This document shows, piece after piece, positions 51,573 through 60,924 of a stretch of DNA of 64,000 nt (position 1 is its first letter; the number at the start of each line of letters is the position of its first letter). A program made the translations under genes and the position numbers. The DNA comes from Bacillota bacterium (GTDB lineage: Bacteria; Bacillota; UBA4882; UBA10575), in contig JAAYHQ010000033.1 in assembly GCA_012727425.1 (NCBI GenBank), positions 51,295 to 115,294 of the forward strand, read 5' to 3'. The notes under the pieces were generated by a model. The model saw nothing but the letters and a program-made list of their open reading frames with translations. It made no database searches and was not told the origin of the DNA.

Positions 51573-54026
51573 ATGACGACCAAATACGACCGTTATCAGC
51601 CCCAAAAAATTGAACCCATTTGGCAGCGAAAGTGGGAAGAATCGGGACTTTACCGTTCAGTCATCAGGAAAGACAAACCGAAATATTACGCGCTGACCAT
51701 GCTTCCATATCCCAGCGGTGACCTGCACATTGGCCACTGGTACGCCATGGTTCCTTCCGATGCCCGGGCCCGTTTTATGCGGATGCAGGGTTACAATGTC
51801 CTGTTTCCCATCGGCTTTGATGCCTTCGGCCTGCCGGCCGAGAACGCGGCCATCAAGCGGAATATCCATCCGCAAAAATGGACCATGGACAATATTGAGC
51901 GGATGCGGGGCCAGCTCAAGTCGATGGGAGCTATCTTCGACTGGGAACGGGAAGTGATCACCTGTCTGCCCGGTTACTATAAATGGAGCCAATGGCTTTT
52001 CTTGAAACTCTACGAACGGGGCCTGGCTTACAAAAAACTGTCGCCGGTTGATTTCTGTCCAACCTGCAACACCACTTTAGCCCGGGAACAGGTGTGGGGC
52101 GAAGACCGCCATTGTGAACGGTGTGAAACGCCGGTGGTGAAGAAAGAACTGGACCAGTGGTTCTTGAAGATCACCGATTATGCCGAAGAACTACTGGACT
52201 TTTCCCAGATTGACTGGCCGGAACGGGTCGTGTCAATGCAGAAAAATTGGATCGGAAAAAGTGAAGGAGCCGAGGTCAACTTTCAACTCCCGAATGGGGA
52301 AAAACTGACGGTCTTTACCACCCGTCCGGATACCCTCTGGGGCGTGACCTTCATGGTGCTGGCCCCGGAACATCCCTTGGTCGACAAGATCACCACCGAG
52401 GAGTATAAAGAGCAGGTCAAAGCCTATCAGTATGCGGCCAGCCGCCAAACGGAGATTGAGCGTTTGGCCGTTGATAAGGAAAAAACCGGCGTTTTCACCG
52501 GAAGTTATGCCATTAACCCGGTGAACGGCGAAAAGATCCCGGTCTGGATTGCCGATTACGTCATGATGGGCTACGGGACAGGAGCAATCATGGCGGTTCC
52601 CGCCCATGACGAGCGGGACTTCGCCTTTGCCCGCAAGTATAACTTGCCGATTCGCGTCGTCATTACACCTGACGAGGGGCTGCCTGAACCCTTGACCGCT
52701 GCGTACACCGAGGTTGAAAACGGCAAGATGGTCAATTCCGGTCCCTTCACGGGAGTTCTGGCCATAGAAGGAAAAGAGCGGGTGACCGCCTGGCTTGAGG
52801 AAAAAGGGTTGGGCCGCAAAGCCGTCAATTACCGGTTGCGGGACTGGTTGATCAGCCGGCAACGGTACTGGGGGACACCCATCCCCATCGTCTACTGTGA
52901 GAATTGTGGGACCGTTCCGGTACCGGAGGAAGACCTTCCAGTCCTTTTGCCTGAAGATGCTGAGTTCCTGCCGACGGGAGAATCGCCCCTGAAACACCAC
53001 GCGGCGTTTCTGCATACGGACTGTCCGCGCTGTGGCGGTCCCGCGCAGAGGGAAACGGACACGATGGACACCTTTATCTGCTCCTCATGGTACCAGTACG
53101 CCTATCTCAGTCCTTATTATGAAGGCGACCGTCCCTTTGACCCGGAAGAAGCGGCCTATTGGCTTCCGGTTGACCTTTACACCGGCGGGGTGGAACACGC
53201 CTGCATGCATCTGATTTATACCCGTTTCTTTACCAAAGCCATGCGTGACCTCGGACTGGTTAATTTTGACGAGCCGATGTTGGTTTTGAGAAACCAGGGG
53301 ATCATCCTTGGTGAAGACAGTGAAAAGATGAGCAAATCCCGGGGGAATGTGGTCGCCCCCGATGACTTGGTTCGCACCTACGGTGCGGATACCGTCCGCG
53401 TTTATCTGATGTTTGGCTGGCGTTGGGAGACGGGCGGGCCCTGGGACAGCCGGGGTATTGAAGGAAGCTACCGCTTCCTGAACCGGGTCTGGGAACTGCT
53501 CTTATTCCCGGTGGAAGGCGAGGTTAAACCCACCGCCGACCAGATCGAGACTTTACAACGGAAACTACACCAGACAATTAAACGGGCAACTTTGGACCTG
53601 AAGGAGCTGGCCTTTAACACCTATATTGCTGCCCTCATGGAGTTTTCCAACCTGCTGGCAAAGCTCAAACCGGCTTTGTGGGGGACAGAAAGTTGGCAGG
53701 AAGCAGCCAAGACTTTTATCCTGCTCTTGGCTCCGGCCGCACCCCACCTGGCAGAAGAGCTCTGGTCCCGCTCGGGTGGTGACTATTCGGTCCACGACCA
53801 GCCCTGGCCCCAGTGGGATGAAGCACTGGTTATTGAAAAACAAGTGGAAATTGTTATTCAGATCAACGGTAAGATTAAAGAGCGTTTGGTCATCGCCGTC
53901 GACGCACCGGAAGAAGAAGTGAAAGAACAGGCTTTCGCCCTTCCGGGTATCCAGTCGGCATTGGACGGAAAAACGCCACGGAAGACCATTTACGTCCCGG
54001 GTCGTCTATTGAACATCGTGGTCTAA
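51573..54026 (+). CDS. leuS: leucyl-tRNA synthetase
   Basis: This class I synthetase of about 817 residues charges tRNA-Leu. HIGH is in PYPSGDLHIGHW (near 48), the CP1 editing domain is at about 225-415 (GTGAIMAVPAHDERDFAFA), and KMSKS is in EKMSKSRGNVV (near 585). The zinc-binding and C-terminal anticodon domains follow. ATG 51573 follows GTGGAGGG; the longer frame from 51537 overlaps the T-box terminator. Regulated by the T-box leader. Confidence 0.97.
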   Translation: MTTKYDRYQPQKIEPIWQRKWEESGLYRSVIRKDKPKYYALTMLPYPSGDLHIGHWYAMVPSDARARFMRMQGYNVLFPIGFDAFGLPAENAAIKRNIHPQKWTMDNIERMRGQLKSMGAIFDWEREVITCLPGYYKWSQWLFLKLYERGLAYKKLSPVDFCPTCNTTLAREQVWGEDRHCERCETPVVKKELDQWFLKITDYAEELLDFSQIDWPERVVSMQKNWIGKSEGAEVNFQLPNGEKLTVFTTRPDTLWGVTFMVLAPEHPLVDKITTEEYKEQVKAYQYAASRQTEIERLAVDKEKTGVFTGSYAINPVNGEKIPVWIADYVMMGYGTGAIMAVPAHDERDFAFARKYNLPIRVVITPDEGLPEPLTAAYTEVENGKMVNSGPFTGVLAIEGKERVTAWLEEKGLGRKAVNYRLRDWLISRQRYWGTPIPIVYCENCGTVPVPEEDLPVLLPEDAEFLPTGESPLKHHAAFLHTDCPRCGGPAQRETDTMDTFICSSWYQYAYLSPYYEGDRPFDPEEAAYWLPVDLYTGGVEHACMHLIYTRFFTKAMRDLGLVNFDEPMLVLRNQGIILGEDSEKMSKSRGNVVAPDDLVRTYGADTVRVYLMFGWRWETGGPWDSRGIEGSYRFLNRVWELLLFPVEGEVKPTADQIETLQRKLHQTIKRATLDLKELAFNTYIAALMEFSNLLAKLKPALWGTESWQEAAKTFILLLAPAAPHLAEELWSRSGGDYSVHDQPWPQWDEALVIEKQVEIVIQINGKIKERLVIAVDAPEEEVKEQAFALPGIQSALDGKTPRKTIYVPGRLLNIVV

Positions 54027-54040
54027 ACCAAAGAACAGCC

Positions 54041-54076
54041 AAGAGCATAGGCGGTTGCCGCCTATGCTCTTTCCAA
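54041..54076 (+). terminator. rho-independent terminator after leuS
   Basis: A perfect 14-bp stem AAGAGCATAGGCGG/CCGCCTATGCTCTT (54041-54054 with 54058-54071) with loop TTG leads into TCC and a later T-run. Confidence 0.88.
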
Positions 54077-54169
54077 ACTCCCTTGTTTTTTCTTCGTATA
54101 AAGGCCGATCCGAACGGGGAATTTATCAGTAAATACACCATATAGCTGCGGTTTTAATTGGAGGAAGAT

Positions 54170-55519
54170 ATGATGCCACCCCGTGATCGAAGACCTTTAA
54201 TGATTGGCTTTGCACTGTTCTTTGGAATTTGTCTTCTGCTCATTCTACCCCAAGCGATCAAGATCCAGCTTTTCCCCAACCAACTGAGGATCGTCCCTGG
54301 ACAGACCTTCCACCTCTCCCTCAAGAAACCCTTCAGCATCTATTTGGAAGCCAATCGCTTTGATGGTATTATCGGCACCAATGGCGCCAAAAAACTGGAT
54401 CAAGGGCAAAGCGGAAGTTGTTCGCAAGTAATGGTCCGTTCGGAACGCGAAGGGACCGGGACCTTGGAAATCCGCTTCTTTGGAATTCCGGTCCGCCGGG
54501 TTAACTTAGTGGTGGAAAAAATGCCGGAAGTAATCCCGGGGGGACATGCCATCGGCGTTTTGGTGGCTCAACAAGGGGTGATCGTCACCGGACATCTCCC
54601 GGTCCGCGATGACCGGGGCAAGGAGTTTTATCCCGCGGAGGAAGCCGGAGTAAAGGTCGGGGATTTACTGATCGCCATTAATGGACAGGCGGTCCACCGC
54701 ATCCATGATGTGGACTCTATTATTCAACAGGAAGCAGCCAAAGGTTTACCGCTAACTTTAACGTTGATCCGGGACGGACAAACGCTCCAGCGTTCGCTTC
54801 ATCCGGTCAAAAGAACCAACCGGCAGGACGGGACCGCCCGTTATTACCTGGGTCTTTATGTGGAAGACCCGGCGGCCGGGGTTGGAACTTTGACCTATTA
54901 CAACCCAAAAACCAACTTCTATGGCGCTTTGGGCCATAAAATCGTCGGTTTTAGCAATCAGGAACTGCCTTTAACCCACGGGAAGATTGTGGCAGCCCGC
55001 ATCACCGGGATTAACCAGGGCAACCGGGGTGAACCGGGGGAGAAGATCGGCGTATTCTCGGGAAATAGTGACATCATTGGGGATATTTTCGGGAATACCC
55101 CGATTGGGATTTTCGGAACCCTCCGGCAGGGCTTGTCCAATCCATGGTATCCTCGGCCGATCCCGGTTTCCACGGTTGCCCAGGTCCGGCCCGGGCCGGC
55201 GGAAATGCTGACCGTAGTTACAGGAAGCGAGATTTGCCGCTATGCCATTGAAATCCAAAAAGTTTACCACCAGACCAGCGTCCGCGACAAAGGTATGGTC
55301 ATCAAGGTGACCGATCCGGAGCTGTTGAAGCGAACCGGCGGGATCATTCAGGGCATGAGCGGTAGTCCAATCATCCAAAACGGCAGACTGGTCGGTGCTA
55401 TCACCCATGTTTTTGTCAATGATCCTACCCGTGGCTATGCGGTCTTTGCCGAATGGATGCTGCAAATGGAAGAAAACCTAGCAGGAAAAATCACGACAAT
55501 ATGTGATTTGGCTTCATGA
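54170..55519 (+). CDS. spoIVB: SpoIVB serine peptidase
   Basis: This 449-residue protease of the S55 family cuts SpoIVFA to activate SpoIVFB during sporulation. A signal-anchor segment lies near residue 10-27, a PDZ domain at about 120-215 (VKVGDLLIAINGQAV) and the peptidase domain to the end. The catalytic serine is in GMSGSPIIQNGRLVGAITH (near residue 399), with the histidine in GHKIVGF-type segment ALGHKIVG. ATG 54170 follows GGAGG at 5 bases; ATG 54173 is equally possible. spo0A follows, as in B. subtilis. Confidence 0.93.
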   Translation: MMPPRDRRPLMIGFALFFGICLLLILPQAIKIQLFPNQLRIVPGQTFHLSLKKPFSIYLEANRFDGIIGTNGAKKLDQGQSGSCSQVMVRSEREGTGTLEIRFFGIPVRRVNLVVEKMPEVIPGGHAIGVLVAQQGVIVTGHLPVRDDRGKEFYPAEEAGVKVGDLLIAINGQAVHRIHDVDSIIQQEAAKGLPLTLTLIRDGQTLQRSLHPVKRTNRQDGTARYYLGLYVEDPAAGVGTLTYYNPKTNFYGALGHKIVGFSNQELPLTHGKIVAARITGINQGNRGEPGEKIGVFSGNSDIIGDIFGNTPIGIFGTLRQGLSNPWYPRPIPVSTVAQVRPGPAEMLTVVTGSEICRYAIEIQKVYHQTSVRDKGMVIKVTDPELLKRTGGIIQGMSGSPIIQNGRLVGAITHVFVNDPTRGYAVFAEWMLQMEENLAGKITTICDLAS

Positions 55520-55595
55520 AAACAAACGTTTTGGAGGAATTTCTCTTTATTTAACGAATTTTATGATTAAAGAGTTACGAACGGAGGCGGACTTA

Positions 55596-56378
55596 TTGAG
55601 TTCATCAGGGAAGATTAAAATCGGCATAGCCGAAGATAATCTGGAATTTTGCCAAGTTTTGCGCGATTATCTAGAGTCCTATCCTGATCTCGCCGTAGCT
55701 GCTGTTGCCAATGATGGATTAGAAGCTTTAGAAATCTTAAGAACCAGCCAACTGGATCTTTTACTTCTAGATATGATTATGCCAAAATTAGATGGAATTG
55801 CTGTCCTTGAACGGATCAAAAGAACGAGCAATCGACCGAAGATTATTATTCTTTCGGCCTTTGGCCATGAAGACATTACCCGCAAAGCAGTGGAGTTGGG
55901 CGCCGACTATTTTATCGTTAAACCTTTTGACCTGCAGATTTTGGTCCAACGGATCCGGGAGGTCTGCGGTGCCCAGCCGCAGCCCGAATACGACTATGTC
56001 TCACCGTTGGAGCGGCAAGAAGTCCAGACCGAGCGCGAAGTCACCGAAATTTTACAAAAACTCAAGATTCCACCCCACTTTAAAGGCTACACTTACTTGC
56101 GGCGGGCGATCTTGCTTTGCGTGAAGGAACCATCGCTGATCAATGAAGTGACCAAAAAACTGTACCCACGGATCGCCGAGGAGTATAATTCCACGCCAAA
56201 CCGGGTGGAACGCTCGATGCGGTTTGCCATCGAAACGGCCTGGAATAAAGGGGAGATCGAATATCTTCACGAACTGATGGGGCCGATTGTCGACGAAAAG
56301 AAAGGAAAGCCGACCAACGTCAGTTTCATCGCCAAAATTTCCGACAAGATCCGTCTAAATCACAAATTGCGAGGCTAA
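55596..56378 (+). CDS. spo0A: sporulation transcription factor Spo0A
   Basis: This master regulator of sporulation has 260 residues. The receiver domain has acidic residues AEDN (13-14), phospho-acceptor Asp59 in LLLLDMIMPKLDG and IVKPFD. The Spo0A-specific DNA-binding domain (about 150-260) contains PHFKGYTYLRRAI, LYPRIAEEYNSTPNRVERSMRFAI (in two parts) and NRVERSMR. TTG 55596 was chosen because GGAGG lies 8 bases before it and the length is then normal; ATG 55563 would add 11 residues. No spo0F or spo0B is near, so phosphorylation may come directly from kinases. Confidence 0.94.
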   Translation: MSSSGKIKIGIAEDNLEFCQVLRDYLESYPDLAVAAVANDGLEALEILRTSQLDLLLLDMIMPKLDGIAVLERIKRTSNRPKIIILSAFGHEDITRKAVELGADYFIVKPFDLQILVQRIREVCGAQPQPEYDYVSPLERQEVQTEREVTEILQKLKIPPHFKGYTYLRRAILLCVKEPSLINEVTKKLYPRIAEEYNSTPNRVERSMRFAIETAWNKGEIEYLHELMGPIVDEKKGKPTNVSFIAKISDKIRLNHKLRG

Positions 56379-56384
56379 CAAAAA

Positions 56385-57506
56385 GTGGAGATTCGGGGAA
56401 CAGCACGAAAAAGTAGTCGCACCAAGGACTTGGTCAAGCAACTTCAACCGGGTGAGATTGCCATCATCAACCATCCCGATCTGGATCAGGTGGCCGCCGA
56501 ATCTCTGATCAAAGCCCATGTGCGGCTGGTGGTAAACGCCAGTCCGTCGACGACGGGACGGTACCCCAATCAGGGACCAATGCTGTTGAGTAAAGCTGGG
56601 ATTCCCATCCTGGACGCGGTGGGGATTGACTGTTTCAACGCCCTTCCCGAAACCACCGAACTTCAGATCAAAGCCGGCCGGATTTACCGGCAAGGGGAGT
56701 TGGTGGGGGAGGGCGTGATTCTTACGCCGGAACGGATCAAAGCGGCCACCGAAGAAGCAAAGAAAAATTTGAACCACGAATTGGACAAGTTTATCCAAAA
56801 CACGCTGGAATATGCCTTACGGGAAAAGGATCTGGTGCTCGGGGAACTAAAATTGCCCCCGCTCCGGACCACGATGGATAAAAAACAGGTTCTGGTCGTC
56901 GTACGGGGGCAAAACTACCGGGAAGACCTGAGGATCATCTTACCCTACATCCGCGAGGTCAAACCGGTTTTAATCGGAGTGGACGGCGGAGCCGACGCCT
57001 TGACCGAGTTTGGTCTGAAGCCGCACCTGATCATCGGCGATATGGACAGCGTTTCGGACCAGGCTTTATGCTCCGGAGCCGAACTGGTGGTACACGCCTA
57101 CCCGGATGGACGGGCACCGGGTTTAGAACGGATCCAGCGGCTGAACTTGGAAGCGGTAACATTTCCGGCCCCGGGCACCAGCGAGGATCTGGCGCTAATC
57201 CTGGCTTATGAAAAAGGGGCCGATTTAATCGTGGCGGTGGGGACCCATTCCAATATGATTGACTTTCTGGAAAAGGGTCGCCCCGGAATGGCCAGTACTT
57301 TTTTGGTCAGACTAAAAGTAGGTTCAATTTTGGTCGACGCCAGGGGCGTCAGTAAATTATACCATAGCAGAATCAAAGGCGGGCAGATCTTTATGATCTG
57401 CTTAGCTGCTTTTCTCCCCCTTATTCTGGTTTTATCCTTAAATAAGTTTTTCTGGGATTGGCTTCGTCTCCTTTGGCTTAAACTACGACTTCTTCTGAAG
57501 ATCTAG
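56385..57506 (+). CDS. steA: SteA-like protein (thiamine pyrophosphokinase-like fold)
   Basis: This 373-residue protein belongs to the SteA family, which in Corynebacteriales works with SteB in cell separation. A nucleotide-binding TPK-like part at about 170-310 has VLIGVDGGADALTEFGLKPHL and IIGDMDSVSD. A C-terminal membrane helix (about 325-350, GGQIFMICLAAFLPL) anchors it. GTG 56385 lies 10 bases after GAGG and 6 bases after spo0A. The next gene encodes the matching SteB-type protein. Confidence 0.88.
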   Translation: MEIRGTARKSSRTKDLVKQLQPGEIAIINHPDLDQVAAESLIKAHVRLVVNASPSTTGRYPNQGPMLLSKAGIPILDAVGIDCFNALPETTELQIKAGRIYRQGELVGEGVILTPERIKAATEEAKKNLNHELDKFIQNTLEYALREKDLVLGELKLPPLRTTMDKKQVLVVVRGQNYREDLRIILPYIREVKPVLIGVDGGADALTEFGLKPHLIIGDMDSVSDQALCSGAELVVHAYPDGRAPGLERIQRLNLEAVTFPAPGTSEDLALILAYEKGADLIVAVGTHSNMIDFLEKGRPGMASTFLVRLKVGSILVDARGVSKLYHSRIKGGQIFMICLAAFLPLILVLSLNKFFWDWLRLLWLKLRLLLKI

Positions 57507-57517
57507 GAGCGATTACG

Positions 57518-58432
57518 ATGCCGCTGGACTTCCGGTATTATCTCTCCTCCCTGGCCGCGATCTTCCTCGCCCTCGGCCTCGGAATCGTGATCGGGGGTGC
57601 AATTATGGACCACGACGAAATGGAGAGAAGGCAGGAGCAACTGATTATCAATTTGGAGCAGGAATTTGACCGCTTAAGGGCGGAGAAAAGGGCTTTACAG
57701 GCCGGGTTGGCCGACCGCGAACTCGAACTGGAGGTTTTGCGGCAATTCAACCGGGAAGTCCTCCCTTTACTGGTCAACGGACTCCTTGCCAACCGGGGGA
57801 TTGGGATCGTCAAAACCAATCATACCGTGCCGGCGGCTTTGAAAGATGAGCTGGTTAGCGTGCTGAAACTGGCAGGAGCCCAGATCCGCCGGAATATCGA
57901 TATTACCCTTTGGCCTCCTCCGTCCACCGCACAGCAGGCTTTGGCGGCCCATCTGGGCTTTGGTGAAGACGGGTCCGGGTTGAACCGGGTTTTAAGTGCC
58001 TTCGCCGCCGCAATAGTTTCGGGTCAGGAAAGTCCTATCTTGGCTGCGCTGCAGGCGAACCATTTAATTCAGATTAACCAGTTAGCGACCGGACCCGTGG
58101 ACACCTTGATTTTGGTCGGTGGCACCTATAATGGTGAGGGGGAAACCGCTCTGGCTGAACAGCTCGACCTAGTTCTGGCGAAAACAGCAAAGGAGAGGGG
58201 CATCACTGTTGTTGGTGTGGAGCCGCTAGCGGCCACGGGCTCTTATATTCCCCGGTACAAAACAGCAGGGCTCTCCACCATTGACAATATTGACACGCTT
58301 CCCGGCCAAGTTGCTTTGGTTTTCGCCCTGGCGGCCGGCGAGAACGGCCATTATGGGGTGAAAGGGACGGCCCGGAGTTTACTCCCGAAAACAGCCCTCC
58401 CCAGATTGGCATACGGTCAGGAGGGAAGGTGA
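57518..58432 (+). CDS. SteB/MctB-like membrane protein (PF11382 type)
   Basis: This 304-residue protein has one N-terminal membrane helix (SLAAIFLALGLGIVIGGAIM) and a coiled-coil of about 50 residues (MERRQEQLIINLEQEFDRL, then RAEKRALQAGL), followed by an extracytoplasmic domain. The family is annotated as copper transport protein MctB or as SteB, which partners SteA. With steA just upstream the SteB role is better supported; copper binding is not suggested by any cysteine or methionine cluster. It lies 11 bases after steA. Confidence 0.85.
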   Translation: MPLDFRYYLSSLAAIFLALGLGIVIGGAIMDHDEMERRQEQLIINLEQEFDRLRAEKRALQAGLADRELELEVLRQFNREVLPLLVNGLLANRGIGIVKTNHTVPAALKDELVSVLKLAGAQIRRNIDITLWPPPSTAQQALAAHLGFGEDGSGLNRVLSAFAAAIVSGQESPILAALQANHLIQINQLATGPVDTLILVGGTYNGEGETALAEQLDLVLAKTAKERGITVVGVEPLAATGSYIPRYKTAGLSTIDNIDTLPGQVALVFALAAGENGHYGVKGTARSLLPKTALPRLAYGQEGR

Positions 58433-58436
58433 ATTT

Positions 58437-59120
58437 ATGGTCACTGAAGGAACGGCTTCCGTCCTCATCTCCGCTTTCAATGAGGAAGCAAAGATTGCGG
58501 AGACCGTGCGGGCCACCCAAAAAATCCCGGGGGTAACCCAGGTTATTGTGGTCGATGACGGTTCAACCGACCACACAGGCCGCGAAGCAGAAAAAGCCGG
58601 CGCCATTGTCATCCGGTCCACGCAAAACCGGGGTAAAGGCGGGGCCTTAAACCTGGGGCTGGCAGCGGTCCGCGGCGCCTATTTATTGTTGTTGGACGCC
58701 GATTTAGGCGCAACGGCCCAGGAGGGACAAAAACTCTTAGCGGCGGTGGCGCAGGGAAGAGCCGATTTGGCGATCGGCCGTTTTCCGGACGGACCAGGGA
58801 AAAGCGGCTTTGGTTTTGTTTTAGCCTTTGCCCGCCAAGTGATCCGCCGGCTGACCGGTCTCACCTTGTCAGCACCCCTCTCCGGACAACGGGCTTTAAA
58901 CCAAAAAGCCCTCCAAGCACTGGGGGGCAAATTTGCAGAGGGATTTGGTGTAGAAGTGGCGATGATCATCGATCTAGCCCGGCAAGGTCTGGTGATCGAG
59001 GAGGTGGCGGTGGCCATGGCGCACCGGAAAACCCGACGGAACCTGACCGGGTTTCTCCACCGGGGCCGACAGTTTCTCCACATCTGCCGGGCGGTGGGGC
59101 CGCGGTTGTTCGCACATTAG
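58437..59120 (+). CDS. glycosyltransferase family 2 protein
   Basis: This 227-residue cytosolic GT-A glycosyltransferase has ISAFNEEAKIAETV, VVDDGSTDHTG and the DxD motif in LLLDADLG. GFGVEVAMIIDLARQG in the acceptor part is typical of dolichyl-phosphate-type enzymes and prenyl-phosphate donors. It has no membrane segment. ATG 58437 is preceded by GGAGGG and lies 4 bases after the SteB-like gene. The sugar and acceptor are unknown. Confidence 0.9.
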   Translation: MVTEGTASVLISAFNEEAKIAETVRATQKIPGVTQVIVVDDGSTDHTGREAEKAGAIVIRSTQNRGKGGALNLGLAAVRGAYLLLLDADLGATAQEGQKLLAAVAQGRADLAIGRFPDGPGKSGFGFVLAFARQVIRRLTGLTLSAPLSGQRALNQKALQALGGKFAEGFGVEVAMIIDLARQGLVIEEVAVAMAHRKTRRNLTGFLHRGRQFLHICRAVGPRLFAH

Positions 59121-59220
59121 CCTTATCCCCGACCTTGCCAACATCCCGCAATTGCCCACTATTTTATTGTCAATAGTCCCGCCCGGTGACCATCAATCCA
59201 TGATCTCCTGGGGGAAAGCA

Positions 59221-60072
59221 ATGCTTATACTCTTCATGATGCTCCTTGGTTTTTTTAGCGTAAGGGGTGTTCTCCCTCTGCTTGCCCAACTCTTTCGGCG
59301 GCAGGGGATTATTAAAGAAAATTACCGGCGCGAACCCATCCCGGCCGCGTTGGGGCTGGTCTTTCCCTTAACCATGCCCTTGCTGTTCCTGGTCCAACTG
59401 GGCTATGATTTTTTTTACTCTACTTCCGGGCTGAGCCGGGGAGAGTTTTATGCTTTCCTCTTTTTGACTACCGGTTTCGGTCTCCTTGGTTTGGCCGATG
59501 ACCTTTTGAAAAACGATGCCGAAAAAGGCTTTCGGCAGCATCTTCGGGCGCTATCCGCCGGTGAACTTACTTCCGGCGGTCTCAAGGCCCTTTTTGGTTT
59601 TACCTTTAGCCTGGTTTTCGGGATCGGTGTCCGGCTGACCACCGGGCAATCATGGATGTTGCTCCCTGCGGTCCTGGTGGCGGCGCTGGCACCCAATATC
59701 GTGAACCTCTTCGATCTGCGTCCGGGCCGGGCCGGTAAATTTTTCCTGGCCGCCATGGTCCTTTTGATGATAAAATCTTATTTGAGCAAGGGACTCAATC
59801 CCACGCTGTTATTGGGGGCACCAGTTCTCGGCGGAGTAGCCGCCTACTTGCCTACTGATTTAAAAGGCCGCGCCATGCTTGGCGATACCGGGGCCAATTT
59901 CTTAGGCGGCGTCTTTGGCGGCCTGGTTGTTTTGGATGGTGATCCGGTTTTTACCGTTTTGACCCTTGTTCTTTTTCTCCTCTTACAACTTGCGGCCGAG
60001 AAGGTCTCTTTTACCAAACTGATCGAGAATAATCGTCTTTTAAAGATCTTAGATAATATGGGGCGGGATTGA
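59221..60072 (+). CDS. MraY/WecA-like glycosyl-1-phosphate transferase homologue
   Basis: This multi-spanning membrane protein has about 283 residues and roughly eight hydrophobic segments. Polyprenyl-phosphate transferase motifs are visible: LGLADDLLKND (Mg-binding aspartates), ALAPNIVNLFDLRPGRAGK (catalytic aspartate region) and AMLGDTGANFLGGVFG. It differs from MraY in several positions and may act on another sugar nucleotide. ATG 59221 follows GGGGGAAAG; longer frames to 59152 lack a ribosome binding site. It precedes nfo with overlapping ends. Confidence 0.83.
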   Translation: MLILFMMLLGFFSVRGVLPLLAQLFRRQGIIKENYRREPIPAALGLVFPLTMPLLFLVQLGYDFFYSTSGLSRGEFYAFLFLTTGFGLLGLADDLLKNDAEKGFRQHLRALSAGELTSGGLKALFGFTFSLVFGIGVRLTTGQSWMLLPAVLVAALAPNIVNLFDLRPGRAGKFFLAAMVLLMIKSYLSKGLNPTLLLGAPVLGGVAAYLPTDLKGRAMLGDTGANFLGGVFGGLVVLDGDPVFTVLTLVLFLLLQLAAEKVSFTKLIENNRLLKILDNMGRD

Positions 60073-60924
60073 ATGCGTTTTGGTGTACATGTTTCCATTG
60101 GAAAAGGTCTGCCCAGGGCGGTCCAAGCTGCCAAAGATTTAGGCTGTGACGCTTTTCAAATCTTCAGCGGAAACCCGCGCGGGTGGCAGAAAAAACCCTT
60201 GGCCGCGGAGGACGTGGCACTTTTTCGCCAAAAGGTACTAGACTACGGTCTAGGACCCGTGGTCGTTCATCTGTCCTATCTACCCAATCCGGCGGCGGAG
60301 GAGGATGAACTCTACGCAAAATCGATCAAAGCCATTACTGAGGAGTACCAACGGGCGGTCACGATCGACGCCGACTATTTTGTGGTCCATCCAGGGAAAG
60401 CCGGTAAGCAAGACCGGGAGACCGCCCTGGATAAAGTGGCGCGGGGTGTGGTCAAGATTCTCACCCAAGTGCCCGGACGAACCCGCTTTCTCTTGGAAAA
60501 CCAGGCGGGCGCCGGTACCGAAGTCGGTGGGCGCCTTTCACAGCTGGCTGACATCCTTAAAACGATTGCTTGGCCGGAACGGACCGGTCTTTGTCTTGAT
60601 ACCTGTCATGCCTTTGCCGCCGGTTATGACCTGCGTACCCAAGAAGGGATCGACCAAATTCTCATGGAGGTCGAATCCACCTTCGGTTTGGAATCCATCC
60701 ATCTTCTCCACCTCAACGACGCCTTGGGTGAACTAGGGTCCAAGCTGGACCGCCATACCCACATTGGTCAAGGTAAAATTGGGCTGGCGGGCTTTGGCCT
60801 CTTCCTGACCGATCCCCGGCTTACCTCTTTAACCGGAATTCTGGAGACCCCGCAGAAAAAACCGGAGGATGATCTGAAGAATTTGGCGGTTGTTCGTCGT
60901 TTGGCGGCAGGAGGAGAAAGATGA
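60073..60924 (+). CDS. nfo: endonuclease IV
   Basis: This AP endonuclease has 283 residues and a TIM barrel with a trinuclear zinc site. Family motifs are FGVHVSIGKGLPRAV, DAFQIFSGNPRGW, VVHLSYLPNPA, FVVHPGK, LLENQAG, GLCLDTCHAFAAGYD, HLNDALGELGSKLDRHTHIGQG (in two parts) and ILETPQK. It repairs abasic sites, and in spore formers it also protects germinating spores. The start lies 1 base after the preceding stop; AAGATCTTAGATAATATGGGG gives a weak ribosome site. Confidence 0.96.
   Translation: MRFGVHVSIGKGLPRAVQAAKDLGCDAFQIFSGNPRGWQKKPLAAEDVALFRQKVLDYGLGPVVVHLSYLPNPAAEEDELYAKSIKAITEEYQRAVTIDADYFVVHPGKAGKQDRETALDKVARGVVKILTQVPGRTRFLLENQAGAGTEVGGRLSQLADILKTIAWPERTGLCLDTCHAFAAGYDLRTQEGIDQILMEVESTFGLESIHLLHLNDALGELGSKLDRHTHIGQGKIGLAGFGLFLTDPRLTSLTGILETPQKKPEDDLKNLAVVRRLAAGGER

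Noticed and set aside
55563..55595. Upstream ATG start for spo0A
   Set aside because: No ribosome binding site at proper distance; TTG 55596 has GGAGG at 8 bases and gives the normal Spo0A length.
57518..58432. Copper transporter function for the MctB-like protein
   Set aside because: No metal-binding cysteine, histidine or methionine clusters, and steA adjacency favours the SteB role.
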